Shown here piece by piece: positions 16,676 to 24,795 of a stretch of DNA of 64,000 nt. The stretch's first letter is position 1. Each line of letters starts with the position of its first letter. The position numbers and the translations under genes are program-made. The stretch comes from Anaerolineales bacterium (GTDB lineage Bacteria; Chloroflexota; Anaerolineae; Anaerolineales; Villigracilaceae). The stretch is from NCBI GenBank assembly GCA_016934715.1, contig JAFGSI010000028.1:124001-188000 (forward strand), written 5' to 3'. The notes under the pieces are model-generated. The model was not told the DNA's origin. It worked only from the letters and a program-made list of their open reading frames with translations, and did no database searches.

Positions 16676-18073
16676 TCAGAATCCCAGGTGCTCGAAATAG
16701 CCGGGCAATCTTGCCAACAGGGGGATGGTCCATTGCGGGAAATTCCCCAGGCCGACGAGCAGCAGCCAACCGGCGACCAGGAAGATGCGCTGCGGCCAGG
16801 TTTCGCGGATCCCCCAGGCGGTCCCTTCGGGGGCAGCCATCAGGGCTGCCAGGCTGCGAATGGCACCTACGATCAGCCCGGCACAGCCGAGCAGGACCCA
16901 CAGGGCGGGTCCCGGGGAAGATTGTGCCAGCCCTTCCCAGACAGCCTGGTGGGTCGGGAAGGAAGCCAGCATCGGGAACCCGGCTAACGATAACTGAGCC
17001 AGGATGATCCCGGCAACAGCGAACGGCCAGGCCCGCCCCACTCCTTTGACCGCCGAGAAGGTCAGGGTCGGGGCCAGCTCCTTCAAGATCGAGAGGGACA
17101 TGGCCCAGATCCCCAGTGCCAGCATGCGCGGGATGAGCAGAAGAAAGAACAGATCGATCCCGGCGGCCCCGCCCAGGCTGAGGGCCAGGAGAGAGAAACC
17201 GATCTCTACGATGACCGCGTACCCCAGCATGCGTCCCAAGTGATTCTGGAAGGCGGCCAGCAACCCGCCGGAAGCGACCATCAAGGTCCCGGCCAGGGTC
17301 AGGATATTGACCAGCGCCGGCGTGGTGCGCAGCCAGGTATACCGGTCAACGAAGCCGGCTCCGAAGAGCAGGGCCGAGGTGGTGAACATCCACAGAACGA
17401 AGCCGATTGCATATGGCATGGCCTCCCGAGTCAGAAGAGGAATCCAGGTGTGAAAGGGGAAGATTCCCAGCAAGAAGAGGAATCCCAATCCCAGCAGGAT
17501 CCCGGCCCGGAGAACAAGCGCCAGGTTGCCGGGGTCCGCTTCGATCCCGGCCAGCAGCCATCCAGAGAACAGGATGAATGGCATCGCCATGGTCTGGAAG
17601 ATCAGGAAGCGGATCAGCCCGCGTCCGGGCCTCTGATCAGGCGCTAGCAACAGCGGCGTGGCCAGCAGGACCGCGATCTCGATCAGCAGGGCGGCATACA
17701 GGAACGGTTCGACAGCCAGGGCGGCAACGACCAGTCCGGTGATGATCAACCCAAGCGGGACGAGGCGTTGGGCGACCTTCAATGTGGCCGAGGCTGCAAA
17801 CCAGAAACACAGCGAAATGTAGATGAGGGCCAGAAGCGGTTGGTCTGTGGCAGTCAGGACCAGTTGCCGGCCGAGAACATCGAACGTCTCGGTCAGTTTG
17901 AAGATCCGCGCTCCCAGGGTGAAGGTGGCCTCGATCGGCAGCACCCAGGCGGCCAGCGCCAGCAGGAAGGCCAGGCTGCTGCCGACGAAGGCGGCCCAGC
18001 GCTCGTTGCGCACGAAGATCAAGATCACTCCCAGAAGCATGGGGAACAGGATCCACACCAGCGGCGCGCTCAC
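16676..18073 (-). CDS. Complex I/Mrp-like antiporter subunit (NuoN/MrpD-like)
   Basis: This 465-residue protein has about 14 membrane helices and belongs to the proton-conducting antiporter family (PF00361 type). The region around LLIEIAVLLATPLLL keeps the Glu expected in helix 5. GIFPFHTWIPLLTREAMPYA matches the conserved PFHxWxP loop after helix 7, but the Lys usually found shortly before this loop is not seen by eye. Its start overlaps the stop of the upstream gene by 4 nt. It is the last of three coupled genes. No quinone- or NADH-binding subunit accompanies it. Confidence 0.75.
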   Translation of the reverse strand: MSAPLVWILFPMLLGVILIFVRNERWAAFVGSSLAFLLALAAWVLPIEATFTLGARIFKLTETFDVLGRQLVLTATDQPLLALIYISLCFWFAASATLKVAQRLVPLGLIITGLVVAALAVEPFLYAALLIEIAVLLATPLLLAPDQRPGRGLIRFLIFQTMAMPFILFSGWLLAGIEADPGNLALVLRAGILLGLGFLFLLGIFPFHTWIPLLTREAMPYAIGFVLWMFTTSALLFGAGFVDRYTWLRTTPALVNILTLAGTLMVASGGLLAAFQNHLGRMLGYAVIVEIGFSLLALSLGGAAGIDLFFLLLIPRMLALGIWAMSLSILKELAPTLTFSAVKGVGRAWPFAVAGIILAQLSLAGFPMLASFPTHQAVWEGLAQSSPGPALWVLLGCAGLIVGAIRSLAALMAAPEGTAWGIRETWPQRIFLVAGWLLLVGLGNFPQWTIPLLARLPGYFEHLGF

Positions 18074-18651
18074 TTGGCCTCCTGGCTGGTTTCTGCGGTG
18101 AGCATGTAGGCCCCCGCCAGAGCCAGACCCAGATTGACCACTGCGAGGGCTGCAGTGACCAGGGACGCATTCTCAACTGCGGCGTAGATGATCTCAAAGC
18201 CGGCCAGGGCTGTCAGCAGGCCGATGATCACCCGCAATGGTTGCGCGGAAATCCCGAGATGGAGTATCCCCATCGAGATCAGCAGCAATCCTCCCCAGGC
18301 GACCGGGAAACTCAATCCCAGCCATCCTGCCAGGCGACTGGCCATCGCCAGCGAGATCAACACGGCGAGACCGGCCGCGAAGGAGCGGAAGAGCCGCCCC
18401 TGCGGCCAGGAGGACTCGGCCGGGGACTGGAGGGAGGAATTCACCATTGTCATCCCGAGGGCGGCGCAAGCCATCCAGCCGGTGACCAGTTTGACCGACG
18501 CGGCGGCGATTGGCCAGCTGGCATGCACCAGCCAGAAGACGCCCACGTATTGGACGGCCAGGATCCCCAGGTTCCAGCGCCAGTCACGGCTGAGCAGAAT
18601 CCCGAACGCGGCGGCCAGGAGAAGAAGGGTTGCAATCCAGTTGAGTATCAT
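18070..18651 (-). CDS. NuoK/MrpC-like small membrane subunit (long form)
   Basis: The 193-residue protein has six or so membrane helices. The C-terminal half (SMGILHLGISAQPLRVIIGL then AGFEIIYAAVEN) resembles the NuoK/MrpC/HyfE family, with an acidic residue in the middle of a helix (FEII). The N-terminal half adds about 100 residues not seen in plain NuoK, closer to HyfE-type long forms. It starts 7 nt after the upstream gene and overlaps the downstream one, so the three are translated as a unit. Confidence 0.65.
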   Translation of the reverse strand: MILNWIATLLLLAAAFGILLSRDWRWNLGILAVQYVGVFWLVHASWPIAAASVKLVTGWMACAALGMTMVNSSLQSPAESSWPQGRLFRSFAAGLAVLISLAMASRLAGWLGLSFPVAWGGLLLISMGILHLGISAQPLRVIIGLLTALAGFEIIYAAVENASLVTAALAVVNLGLALAGAYMLTAETSQEAK

Positions 18652-18658
18652 AAACCTT

Positions 18659-20215
18659 TTAATGAAATCCGGATGAAAACAGGGTCAGCAGCAGGACAAG
18701 AACGACCAGCGACCACAGGATGCCGCCATCCCCCTCCAGGGTGTTGGTGATGACGTTGCTGGCCCGGCTGATCAGGCGGAATCCGGCCCACAAGAATCGG
18801 TAGAGCCAGTTCAGACGCAGGATGTCAGCCCAGCGGCCCCCGCTGCCTGCTGCTCCGCCCCGGACCTGCATCCGGTCTGCCAGGACAACCAGCCCGGCGG
18901 CCAGCCCGAGCGTGAGCAGCGCCACCCACCAGATCCCGATCAATTCTGCCCCGCTCCAACCCCAGATGCCCAGCATGATCAGGGGGCCGATCAAAAGCGC
19001 CAGACCGAAGAGGTAGGGTATCTGGATCCAGCGCTGCTGTGATTCGAAACTGGTTTCCCCGGGGTGCAGGGCATGGCGGATGCAGCCGGCCAGCAGGAGC
19101 GCATGGGCTGGCAGGTAGGGGAGCATCAGCAGGCCCAGGGTGGTCGACCCGCTATGCCAGCCGCTGGCAGTGGCAGTAAAGGGCAGGGCCGAAACACCCA
19201 GCAAGCCCAGGGCCAGCAGCCAGAGCAGGACACGCTGGCGGGCAGAATACAGGAACAGGATCCCGCCGCCCAATATCAGCGCGGACCCCCAGGCGACGCT
19301 GCCGATCGGGTTGGCGCGCAGGCTGGCGGCGATTGCCAGGGAGGCCATTCCCAGAACCCAGAAGGGGCGCCCGGTCAGCTCGTCGGAGGCTCGCAGCCAC
19401 ATCCAGCCGGTGTATACGGCCCCGACCGCAACCAGCAGGGTCAGAATGGAGGTCAGGGGAGTGTCAATCGCACTGGGCGAGATGCGGGCCAGCAAAGCCA
19501 GGCTGGAGGCCGCTGCGACCAGCCGCAGGGAGGTGCCGAAACCGCGCCGGACAGTCGTCTCCTGTTGATAGGGCAGGTGTAGCGGCAGGATGCCCAGCCG
19601 CAGGCCGGAGGCGATCAGCAGCCACAGGCCGACTTCGGCCGGGACGGAGGTGAAATCCATGGAAATCCCGGCAGCAATGCTGTGCATACCAGCCCACAGA
19701 ACCAGGGCTGTTCCAGCCAGGCGAGCGGAAAATGCGACGATCACCCCTTCGGTCTGGCTTTCGCCGTTGGTGGACCGGATCATGGTGATCAACTCGGCCA
19801 GGTCGATGGCCGCCCAAACCAGCACCAGGGTCAGAGGGTTCTCGGCGGCCACAGCCAGGATGCCCAAGGCGGACAGTAGGAAGGCCCCCGCCCAGGCCAT
19901 CGGGTTCGGCTCGATGCGCACGACGGCCGTCCAGACCACTGCCGCGCTGAGCACGGTCAGGGCCAGTGCATACGGCCAGGAGAGACCATCTGCGATCCAG
20001 GCCGGGGAGGTACGGAAGATCGCCTCCGGCTGCCAGGCGGGCAGTTGGTAGATTTGAGGAAAATCGATTCTCCAGAGGAAAACGCCTGCGATCGCCAGCA
20101 GGGATCCGATGGCCGCAATCAGCCAGATATGCCTGAAATTCGGCCGGGTGATCCGGATGATCAGCAAGAGCAGGGCGTTCAGAAGCAGGATTATGACCGG
20201 GGTCAGGATGAGCAT
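18659..20215 (-). CDS. Complex I/Mrp-like antiporter subunit (NuoL/MrpA-like)
   Basis: This is a 518-residue protein with about 14 membrane helices. The helix-5 region ENPLTLVLVWAAIDLAELI aligns with the NuoL helix that normally carries a Glu after Trp; here that place is Ala, with Asp and Glu three to six residues later. The segment GILPLHLPYQQE replaces the PFHTWLP loop and is preceded by Arg where Lys is usual. A long amphipathic C-terminal segment ends in a final helix. A TAAAAT box lies 12 nt before the ATG and there is no Shine-Dalgarno sequence, so the leader is at most a few bases. It is the first gene of the module. Confidence 0.7.
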   Translation of the reverse strand: MLILTPVIILLLNALLLLIIRITRPNFRHIWLIAAIGSLLAIAGVFLWRIDFPQIYQLPAWQPEAIFRTSPAWIADGLSWPYALALTVLSAAVVWTAVVRIEPNPMAWAGAFLLSALGILAVAAENPLTLVLVWAAIDLAELITMIRSTNGESQTEGVIVAFSARLAGTALVLWAGMHSIAAGISMDFTSVPAEVGLWLLIASGLRLGILPLHLPYQQETTVRRGFGTSLRLVAAASSLALLARISPSAIDTPLTSILTLLVAVGAVYTGWMWLRASDELTGRPFWVLGMASLAIAASLRANPIGSVAWGSALILGGGILFLYSARQRVLLWLLALGLLGVSALPFTATASGWHSGSTTLGLLMLPYLPAHALLLAGCIRHALHPGETSFESQQRWIQIPYLFGLALLIGPLIMLGIWGWSGAELIGIWWVALLTLGLAAGLVVLADRMQVRGGAAGSGGRWADILRLNWLYRFLWAGFRLISRASNVITNTLEGDGGILWSLVVLVLLLTLFSSGFH

Positions 20216-20340
20216 GGCAACGGGGCTATTTTATCAGAAACGCTGTTTCATGGCGAAAATTCTCGTTCCCAGAGTCCAGTGTTTATTCGGCCAACAAGCA
20301 GTAAAATAGGGCATCATATCCTTTCAGGAGAAACTGCGCC

Positions 20341-21273
20341 ATGCTTCGATACCTGCTCATCGTCAATCCGACTTCTGGTCGGGGCTTTGCCGGGCGTTCG
20401 CTGCCCGAGATCGAACAGGAGATGAAAAAGTACACCCTGGATTACAAACTGATCCTGACCGAACGTCCCTGGCATGCTGCCGACCTGGCCGAGCAGGGTG
20501 CCCGCGAGGGCTATGATGTGGTGGTAGTGGCCAGCGGTGATGGGACTGCCAATGAAGTACTCAACGGGTTGATGCGCGCCCGCCAGGCTGGCTTCGACAA
20601 GGTTGCCATGGGCATCCTGGCTGTTGGCACCGGCAATGACTTCGCTTACGGTATGGGTGTCCCGGGTGGGGTGGAGGTTGGCTGCCGGATCCTGGCGGAC
20701 GACTACCGCCGGCGTACCGATGTCGGGCTGCTGAAGGGCGGTGATTACCCTGATGGCCGCTATTTCGGCAACGGTGTTGGGGTCGGGTTCGACGCCGCCA
20801 CCGGTTTCGTAGCTGCCCGTATCCGCTGGATGCGAGGCTTGCTGCTCTATCTGATCGCGGCCATTGAAACGATCTTTATCTACTACAAGGCCCCCTCTGT
20901 GCGCCTGACTTACGATGATCAGGAGATGATCCTATCGTCGCTGATGATATCGATAATGAACGGGCGCCGGATGGGCGGCGGCTTCTTCTTCGCTCCCGAG
21001 GGAGATCCAGCCGATGGCATCTTTGACTTGTGCATTGCCCGGGCGGTCAAGCAACTGCGTGTCTTCACGCTTATTCCCTATTTCATGAAGGGCACCCAGG
21101 CCACCCAGAGGGAAGTCACCATGGGGCAGGCTCGCAAGGTCACCGTGAGCGCCCTGGAAGGGACCCTGCCGGTCCATTGCGATGGCGAAACGGTCTGCCA
21201 CACGGGCAGCCAGATCAGTGTTGAACTCCTGGCTGGCCAGATCGAATTCATCACCCAACGTCCGGAAGCATGA
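20341..21273 (+). CDS. Diacylglycerol/sphingosine-type lipid kinase (second copy)
   Basis: The 310-residue protein is a DAGK_cat family lipid kinase. It has LLIVNPTSGRG at the N-terminus, VVVASGDGTANEVLNGLM around residues 60-77 and LAVGTGNDFAYGMGV, all forming the nucleotide site. The C-terminal domain ends with the conserved VHCDGE segment. AGGAGA lies nine bases before the ATG. The stop overlaps the start of plsC by 4 nt. Pairing with an acyltransferase suggests phosphatidic-acid or phospholipid synthesis or recycling. Confidence 0.88.
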   Translation: MLRYLLIVNPTSGRGFAGRSLPEIEQEMKKYTLDYKLILTERPWHAADLAEQGAREGYDVVVVASGDGTANEVLNGLMRARQAGFDKVAMGILAVGTGNDFAYGMGVPGGVEVGCRILADDYRRRTDVGLLKGGDYPDGRYFGNGVGVGFDAATGFVAARIRWMRGLLLYLIAAIETIFIYYKAPSVRLTYDDQEMILSSLMISIMNGRRMGGGFFFAPEGDPADGIFDLCIARAVKQLRVFTLIPYFMKGTQATQREVTMGQARKVTVSALEGTLPVHCDGETVCHTGSQISVELLAGQIEFITQRPEA

Positions 21274-21944
21274 AAAATCCGTTCCACACCGCAACCTGCT
21301 GGCTGGTCCGTACCGGAACGAATGTGATCTGCCGGATCGATGGCCAGTCGCTGGCGAACGTCCCGTCGCGCGGCCCTCTGATCGTCGTTTCCAATCACAT
21401 CGGTTCAATCGAGGTTCCGCTCATCTATGCGCATCTGCAGCCGCGGCGGATGATCGGCCTGGCCAAGGTTGAGACCTGGGACAATCCCTTCATGGGCTGG
21501 CTCTTTGACCTGTGGGAGGCCATCCCGGTCCGGCGCGGCGAAGCGGACCTGGATGCTGTCCGGCGCTGCCTCGAGGTGCTCGCCGTTGGCGATATCCTGG
21601 CCGTGGCTCCGGAGGGGACGCGCTCGCGGGATGGCCGCCTGCTGCGCGCCCAGGCTGGGGTGGTGACTCTGGCCCTGCGTTCAGAGGCGCCAATCCTGCC
21701 GATCGCCCACTGGGGGGCTGAACGGTTCGGCACCAATCTGCGCCGGCTGGCGCGCACCGACTTCCACGTGCGTGTCGGGCGGCCGTTCAGCCTGCGGACC
21801 AACGGTGTGCAGGTTACGCGGGAAGTCCGCCAGCAAATGGTCGATGAGGTCATGGGCCAGGTGGCTGCGCTGATGCCGGAAGCCTACCGGGGTGAATATG
21901 CCGGCTGGGCGCTGCAGCCCCCACGCTATCTCGAATTTCAATAA
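21270..21944 (+). CDS. plsC: 1-acylglycerol-3-phosphate acyltransferase family (PlsC)
   Basis: The 224-residue protein has the LPLAT acyltransferase motifs: SNHIGSIEVP (block I), PVRRGEAD (block II) and VAPEGTRSRDG (block III). Block I reads H-X4-E rather than the usual H-X4-D, a conservative change at the catalytic acid. The first helix is weakly hydrophobic and could hold the protein at the membrane. It would transfer an acyl chain onto lysophosphatidic acid or a related acceptor. It is translationally coupled to the lipid kinase upstream. Confidence 0.83.
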   Translation: MKNPFHTATCWLVRTGTNVICRIDGQSLANVPSRGPLIVVSNHIGSIEVPLIYAHLQPRRMIGLAKVETWDNPFMGWLFDLWEAIPVRRGEADLDAVRRCLEVLAVGDILAVAPEGTRSRDGRLLRAQAGVVTLALRSEAPILPIAHWGAERFGTNLRRLARTDFHVRVGRPFSLRTNGVQVTREVRQQMVDEVMGQVAALMPEAYRGEYAGWALQPPRYLEFQ

Positions 21945-21955
21945 TTCATGGTTTT

Positions 21956-21999
21956 GAAAGAAATCTGTCCATGGTTTTTGCCATGGACAGATTTCTTTC
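21956..21999. terminator. Perfect 19-bp hairpin between convergent genes
   Basis: GAAAGAAATCTGTCCATGG pairs exactly with its complement around a 6-nt loop. It separates plsC (plus) from the class II aldolase (minus, ending at 22015) and probably serves both transcripts. Confidence 0.75.
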
Positions 22000-22014
22000 G
22001 CTTGTGGTCCTGGA

Positions 22015-22698
22015 TCACTTATTGGCAAAGAGAACTGCCCGAACCTGTTTCAGCCGGTCCAGCGCCTCGGTCGGGATGCGCTCCACGTGCCCCAGCATCT
22101 GCGCTCGCCAGAAGACCTCGGCCACGTGCTCGATCCGCTCGAGGTGGGTCAGGGCGGTCTCCAGGTCTGGGCCGACGGTCAACGAACCATGTTGACGCAG
22201 AAGCAGGGCGTCGTGGTCGCGGATCAGGTCGCGGATCACGTCGGCGTCCTCGCTCGAAGAGGGGGTGGCGTAGGCCGTTATCGGTACGTCGCCCAGGGCC
22301 AGCAGAACCTCGGGCAGGACATCGACCGGGAAGGACTGTCCGGCCACGGTCAGGGCAGTCGCGAAGACCGGGTGGGCGTGCAAGATGGCGCCCACATCTG
22401 CCCGCTGGCGGTAGACCTCGAGATGCATGGGCGTTTCGGAGGTTGGCTCCAGTTTGCGGCGCGGGTGGACCTTGAGCACGTTCCCCTCCAGGTCGAGCAC
22501 CAGCAGGTCGTAGGGGTCGAGGCGGCCCTTGCATACTCCCGAGGGCGTGATCAGGAGGCGTTCTTCGCCCAGGCGGACAGAGAGGTTGCCATCGTTGGCG
22601 GTCAGCAGGTGCCGCTCGTAGGCGATCCGCCCGCACGCCACGATTGCCAGGCGCAGATCGTATTCGGTGGCCAGGGAGGAGAATCGGATATGGTTCAT
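22015..22698 (-). CDS. Class II aldolase/adducin family protein
   Basis: The 227-residue protein resembles L-fuculose-1-phosphate and L-ribulose-5-phosphate aldolases/epimerases. It has TANDGNLSVRLG, the substrate phosphate-binding region ITPSGVCKGRL, Glu in the PTSETPMHLEVY segment and the zinc histidines HAHP (about residue 110) with a later RQHGSL. It would cleave or epimerise a phosphorylated sugar, or act as a related aldolase. The ATG at 22698 is favoured because a TATAAT ends six bases upstream; no Shine-Dalgarno sequence exists. Confidence 0.85.
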   Translation of the reverse strand: MNHIRFSSLATEYDLRLAIVACGRIAYERHLLTANDGNLSVRLGEERLLITPSGVCKGRLDPYDLLVLDLEGNVLKVHPRRKLEPTSETPMHLEVYRQRADVGAILHAHPVFATALTVAGQSFPVDVLPEVLLALGDVPITAYATPSSSEDADVIRDLIRDHDALLLRQHGSLTVGPDLETALTHLERIEHVAEVFWRAQMLGHVERIPTEALDRLKQVRAVLFANK

Positions 22699-22704
22699 GG
22701 GGAG

Positions 22705-22713
22705 ATTATAGCA
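22705..22713 (-). promoter_or_regulatory. Extended -10 promoter for a leaderless aldolase mRNA
   Basis: The minus strand reads TGCTATAAT, an extended -10 element, with TATAAT (22705-22710) ending 6 nt before the ATG. The -35 region is weak, as expected for extended -10 promoters. The transcript should start at about the start codon. Confidence 0.65.
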
Positions 22714-22761
22714 GGATAATTCGGACACCCGTGGTAAAATTTCTGCCCGGAGTATAAAGCG

Positions 22762-22953
22762 ATGGTCAAACTGGTCCTGCGCAAAGACGAATTCGAAGTC
22801 CGACACGGCATGACGCTCGAGGCGGCACTCAAGAAGTGCGGCATCCTGCCCGAGTCGGTCGTTGCCATTCGGGAGGGCGAGATGATCACTGAGGACGAGA
22901 TCATCAAGGATGGTGAAACCATCCGGCTGGTGGCAGTCATCTCGGGTGGATAA
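22762..22953 (+). CDS. MoaD/ThiS-like sulfur carrier, probable TtuB
   Basis: The 63-residue beta-grasp protein ends in Gly-Gly (LVAVISGG), the tail that is adenylated and thiocarboxylated in ThiS, MoaD and TtuB. It sits directly before a TtuA-like tRNA thiotransferase, so it is most likely the sulfur donor for that enzyme rather than for thiamine or molybdopterin. CGGAG precedes the ATG at about nine bases, and a TAAAAT -10-like box lies at 22735-22740. The activating E1-like enzyme (TtuC/MoeB) is not in the window. Confidence 0.78.
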   Translation: MVKLVLRKDEFEVRHGMTLEAALKKCGILPESVVAIREGEMITEDEIIKDGETIRLVAVISGG

Positions 22954-23000
22954 GGGATTTTTCTGTGTGACCTGGTCCTGCTTCGCGGAAAAACCAGAAT

Positions 23001-23942
23001 ATGAAATGTCGTAAATGCGGCGGCAAGGCCGTCATCAACATGCCTCAGCATCACCTCGGGTTGTGCAAGGATGATTACCTCGCCTGGCTGCCCGAGCAGA
23101 CCGGTCGTTTCATCGAGAAGTACGCCATGTTCGGCCGCGAGGAGAAGGTCCTGGTGGCTGTCTCGGGCGGCAAGGACTCATTGGCCCTGTGGGAGATCCT
23201 GCACCGGCTGGGGTACCAGGCGGACGGCCTGTACCTGTGCCTGGGGATCGATGGCGGGATTGCATACTCGTCCGAGTCCCAGCGCCTGACCGAGCAATTT
23301 GCTGCCGCGCGCGGCCTGCAGTTGCATATCGTCAACGTCGAGGCAGAGACTGGCAGGACGATCCCCGAACTGGCCCGCTTGAGCCTGCGTGGACGCAGCA
23401 AGCCCTGTTCGGTCTGCGGGTTGGTCAAACGTCACGAAATGAACCGAGTCGCCCGCGACCTGGGCTACAATGTGCTGGCTACTGGCCATAACCTGGACGA
23501 CGAGGCGGCGGTCCTGTTTGGCAACACCCTGACCTGGTCGAGGGAGTACCTGCTGCGCCAGGGTCCGGTCCTGCCCGCGATCCCCGGTCTGGCGCGCAAG
23601 GTCAAGCCGCTGTGCCGTTTCTATGAGCGCGAGATGGCCGCTTATGCCCTGCTGCGCGGCATCGAGTACATCTACGAGGAATGCCCGCATGCCCTCGGGT
23701 CGACATCGACGTATTATAAAGAAGTCCTTAACCGGATGGAGCATGAGCGTCCCGGGGTGAAATTGCGTTTCTACCTGGCGTTCCTGGATGCGCACAAGTC
23801 AGGTCTGTTCGCCAGGCAGGAGGATGTGCAGCCGTCGCTCAATCCCTGTCCGGGGTGCGGCCAGCCGACATCCGCGCCGGGGCTGTGTTCATTCTGCCGA
23901 TTGAAGGAGAAGGTGCGATCTTCCGGGGAGGCTGGGCTGTGA
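23001..23942 (+). CDS. ttuA: TtuA-like tRNA 2-thiolation enzyme
   Basis: The 313-residue protein belongs to the TtcA/TtuA superfamily. An N-terminal zinc finger (CRKCGGKA, then LC) is followed by the ATP PP-loop SGGKDS (residues 55-60). CSVCGLVKR supplies iron-sulfur cysteines, ATGHNLDDEA follows, and a C-terminal zinc finger is built from CPGCG and CSFC. In Thermus and archaea TtuA makes 2-thio-ribothymidine at tRNA position 54 with TtuB as sulfur donor, and a TtuB-like gene lies 47 nt upstream. The Shine-Dalgarno sequence is weak. The stop overlaps the next gene. Confidence 0.82.
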   Translation: MKCRKCGGKAVINMPQHHLGLCKDDYLAWLPEQTGRFIEKYAMFGREEKVLVAVSGGKDSLALWEILHRLGYQADGLYLCLGIDGGIAYSSESQRLTEQFAAARGLQLHIVNVEAETGRTIPELARLSLRGRSKPCSVCGLVKRHEMNRVARDLGYNVLATGHNLDDEAAVLFGNTLTWSREYLLRQGPVLPAIPGLARKVKPLCRFYEREMAAYALLRGIEYIYEECPHALGSTSTYYKEVLNRMEHERPGVKLRFYLAFLDAHKSGLFARQEDVQPSLNPCPGCGQPTSAPGLCSFCRLKEKVRSSGEAGL

Positions 23943-24643
23943 AACGCTATCGCTATTTTGATCTGATCATGGTCGTCTTCGTCACGGTCCTGGTGGTCAG
24001 CAACATTGCCTCGTCAGCCAAGATCATCGACTGGGGCTTGCGCCTGTTCGGGGTACCACTGGCCTTCGACGCTGGGACACTGCTCTTTCCAATCAGTTAC
24101 ATCTTCGGCGATATCCTGACCGAAGTCTACGGCTACCGGGCTTCCCGACGAGTGATCTGGGCCGGGTTCTTTTGTCTGGCATTGACCGCGGGCGTCTTCG
24201 CTCTGGTGCGGATCCTGCCGGGCGAGGCCACCTGGCAGACCTACGCCGGTGATGGAGCCTACCTGGCCATCCTGGGTGGCATGTCGACGGGCGGGATTGT
24301 GCTGGGCAGCCTGGCTGGCTACTGGGCAGGGGAGTTCTCGAACTCGTTCGTCCTGGCGAAGATGAAGGTCTTGACCCGCGGCCGCTGGCTGTGGGCGCGC
24401 ACGATCGGCAGCACGCTGATCGGGCAGGTGGTCGATACGGTGGTCTTTGTGGCGCTCGCGTCGCTCTTCGGGGTATTCCCGTGGAGTTTATTCCTGACCC
24501 TGACTGTGACCAACTACCTCTTCAAGGTGGGGATCGAGGCGCTGATGACGCCGCTCACCTATTTGATCGTGCGCAGCCTGAAGAAGGCCGAGCAGGAAGA
24601 TGTCTACGACCGGGATACAGATTTTAACCCCTTCCTGCTCTGA
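23939..24643 (+). CDS. VUT family queuosine-precursor transporter (YhhQ-like)
   Basis: The 234-residue protein has six to seven membrane helices. It carries the features of the vitamin-uptake transporter family PF02592: FPISYIFGDILTEVYGYRASRRVIW near residues 50-75 and, later, the RTIGSTLIGQVVDTVVFV helix. It is expected to import 7-cyano- or 7-aminomethyl-7-deazaguanine for queuosine synthesis. The GTG at 23939 overlaps the ttuA stop (GTGA) and follows GGGAGG, which decides the start against an upstream ATG inside ttuA. Coupling to ttuA makes a small tRNA-modification unit. Confidence 0.8.
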   Translation: MKRYRYFDLIMVVFVTVLVVSNIASSAKIIDWGLRLFGVPLAFDAGTLLFPISYIFGDILTEVYGYRASRRVIWAGFFCLALTAGVFALVRILPGEATWQTYAGDGAYLAILGGMSTGGIVLGSLAGYWAGEFSNSFVLAKMKVLTRGRWLWARTIGSTLIGQVVDTVVFVALASLFGVFPWSLFLTLTVTNYLFKVGIEALMTPLTYLIVRSLKKAEQEDVYDRDTDFNPFLL

Positions 24644-24754
24644 CTCTCGGTTCTCCGAAATCTGTTCGGCGTTGTACGCTGCCGCCCGACTCCTGCGGCG
24701 GACGCGGGCGGGAGGTGTCCCGATTGTCGAAGCAAGGGGTCCCGGGGTCGAGCT

Positions 24755-24790
24755 AAAAAAAGCAACGGCTGGATCGAAATCCGGCCGTTG
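24755..24790 (-). terminator. Rho-independent terminator of the EamA gene
   Basis: On the minus strand a 12-bp stem (arms CAACGGCCGGAT and its partner, one G-U pair) is followed by a run of seven T. It begins 6 nt past the stop codon at 24796. The stem can also stop the opposing ttuA/VUT transcript. Confidence 0.85.
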
Positions 24791-24795
24791 TTCGA

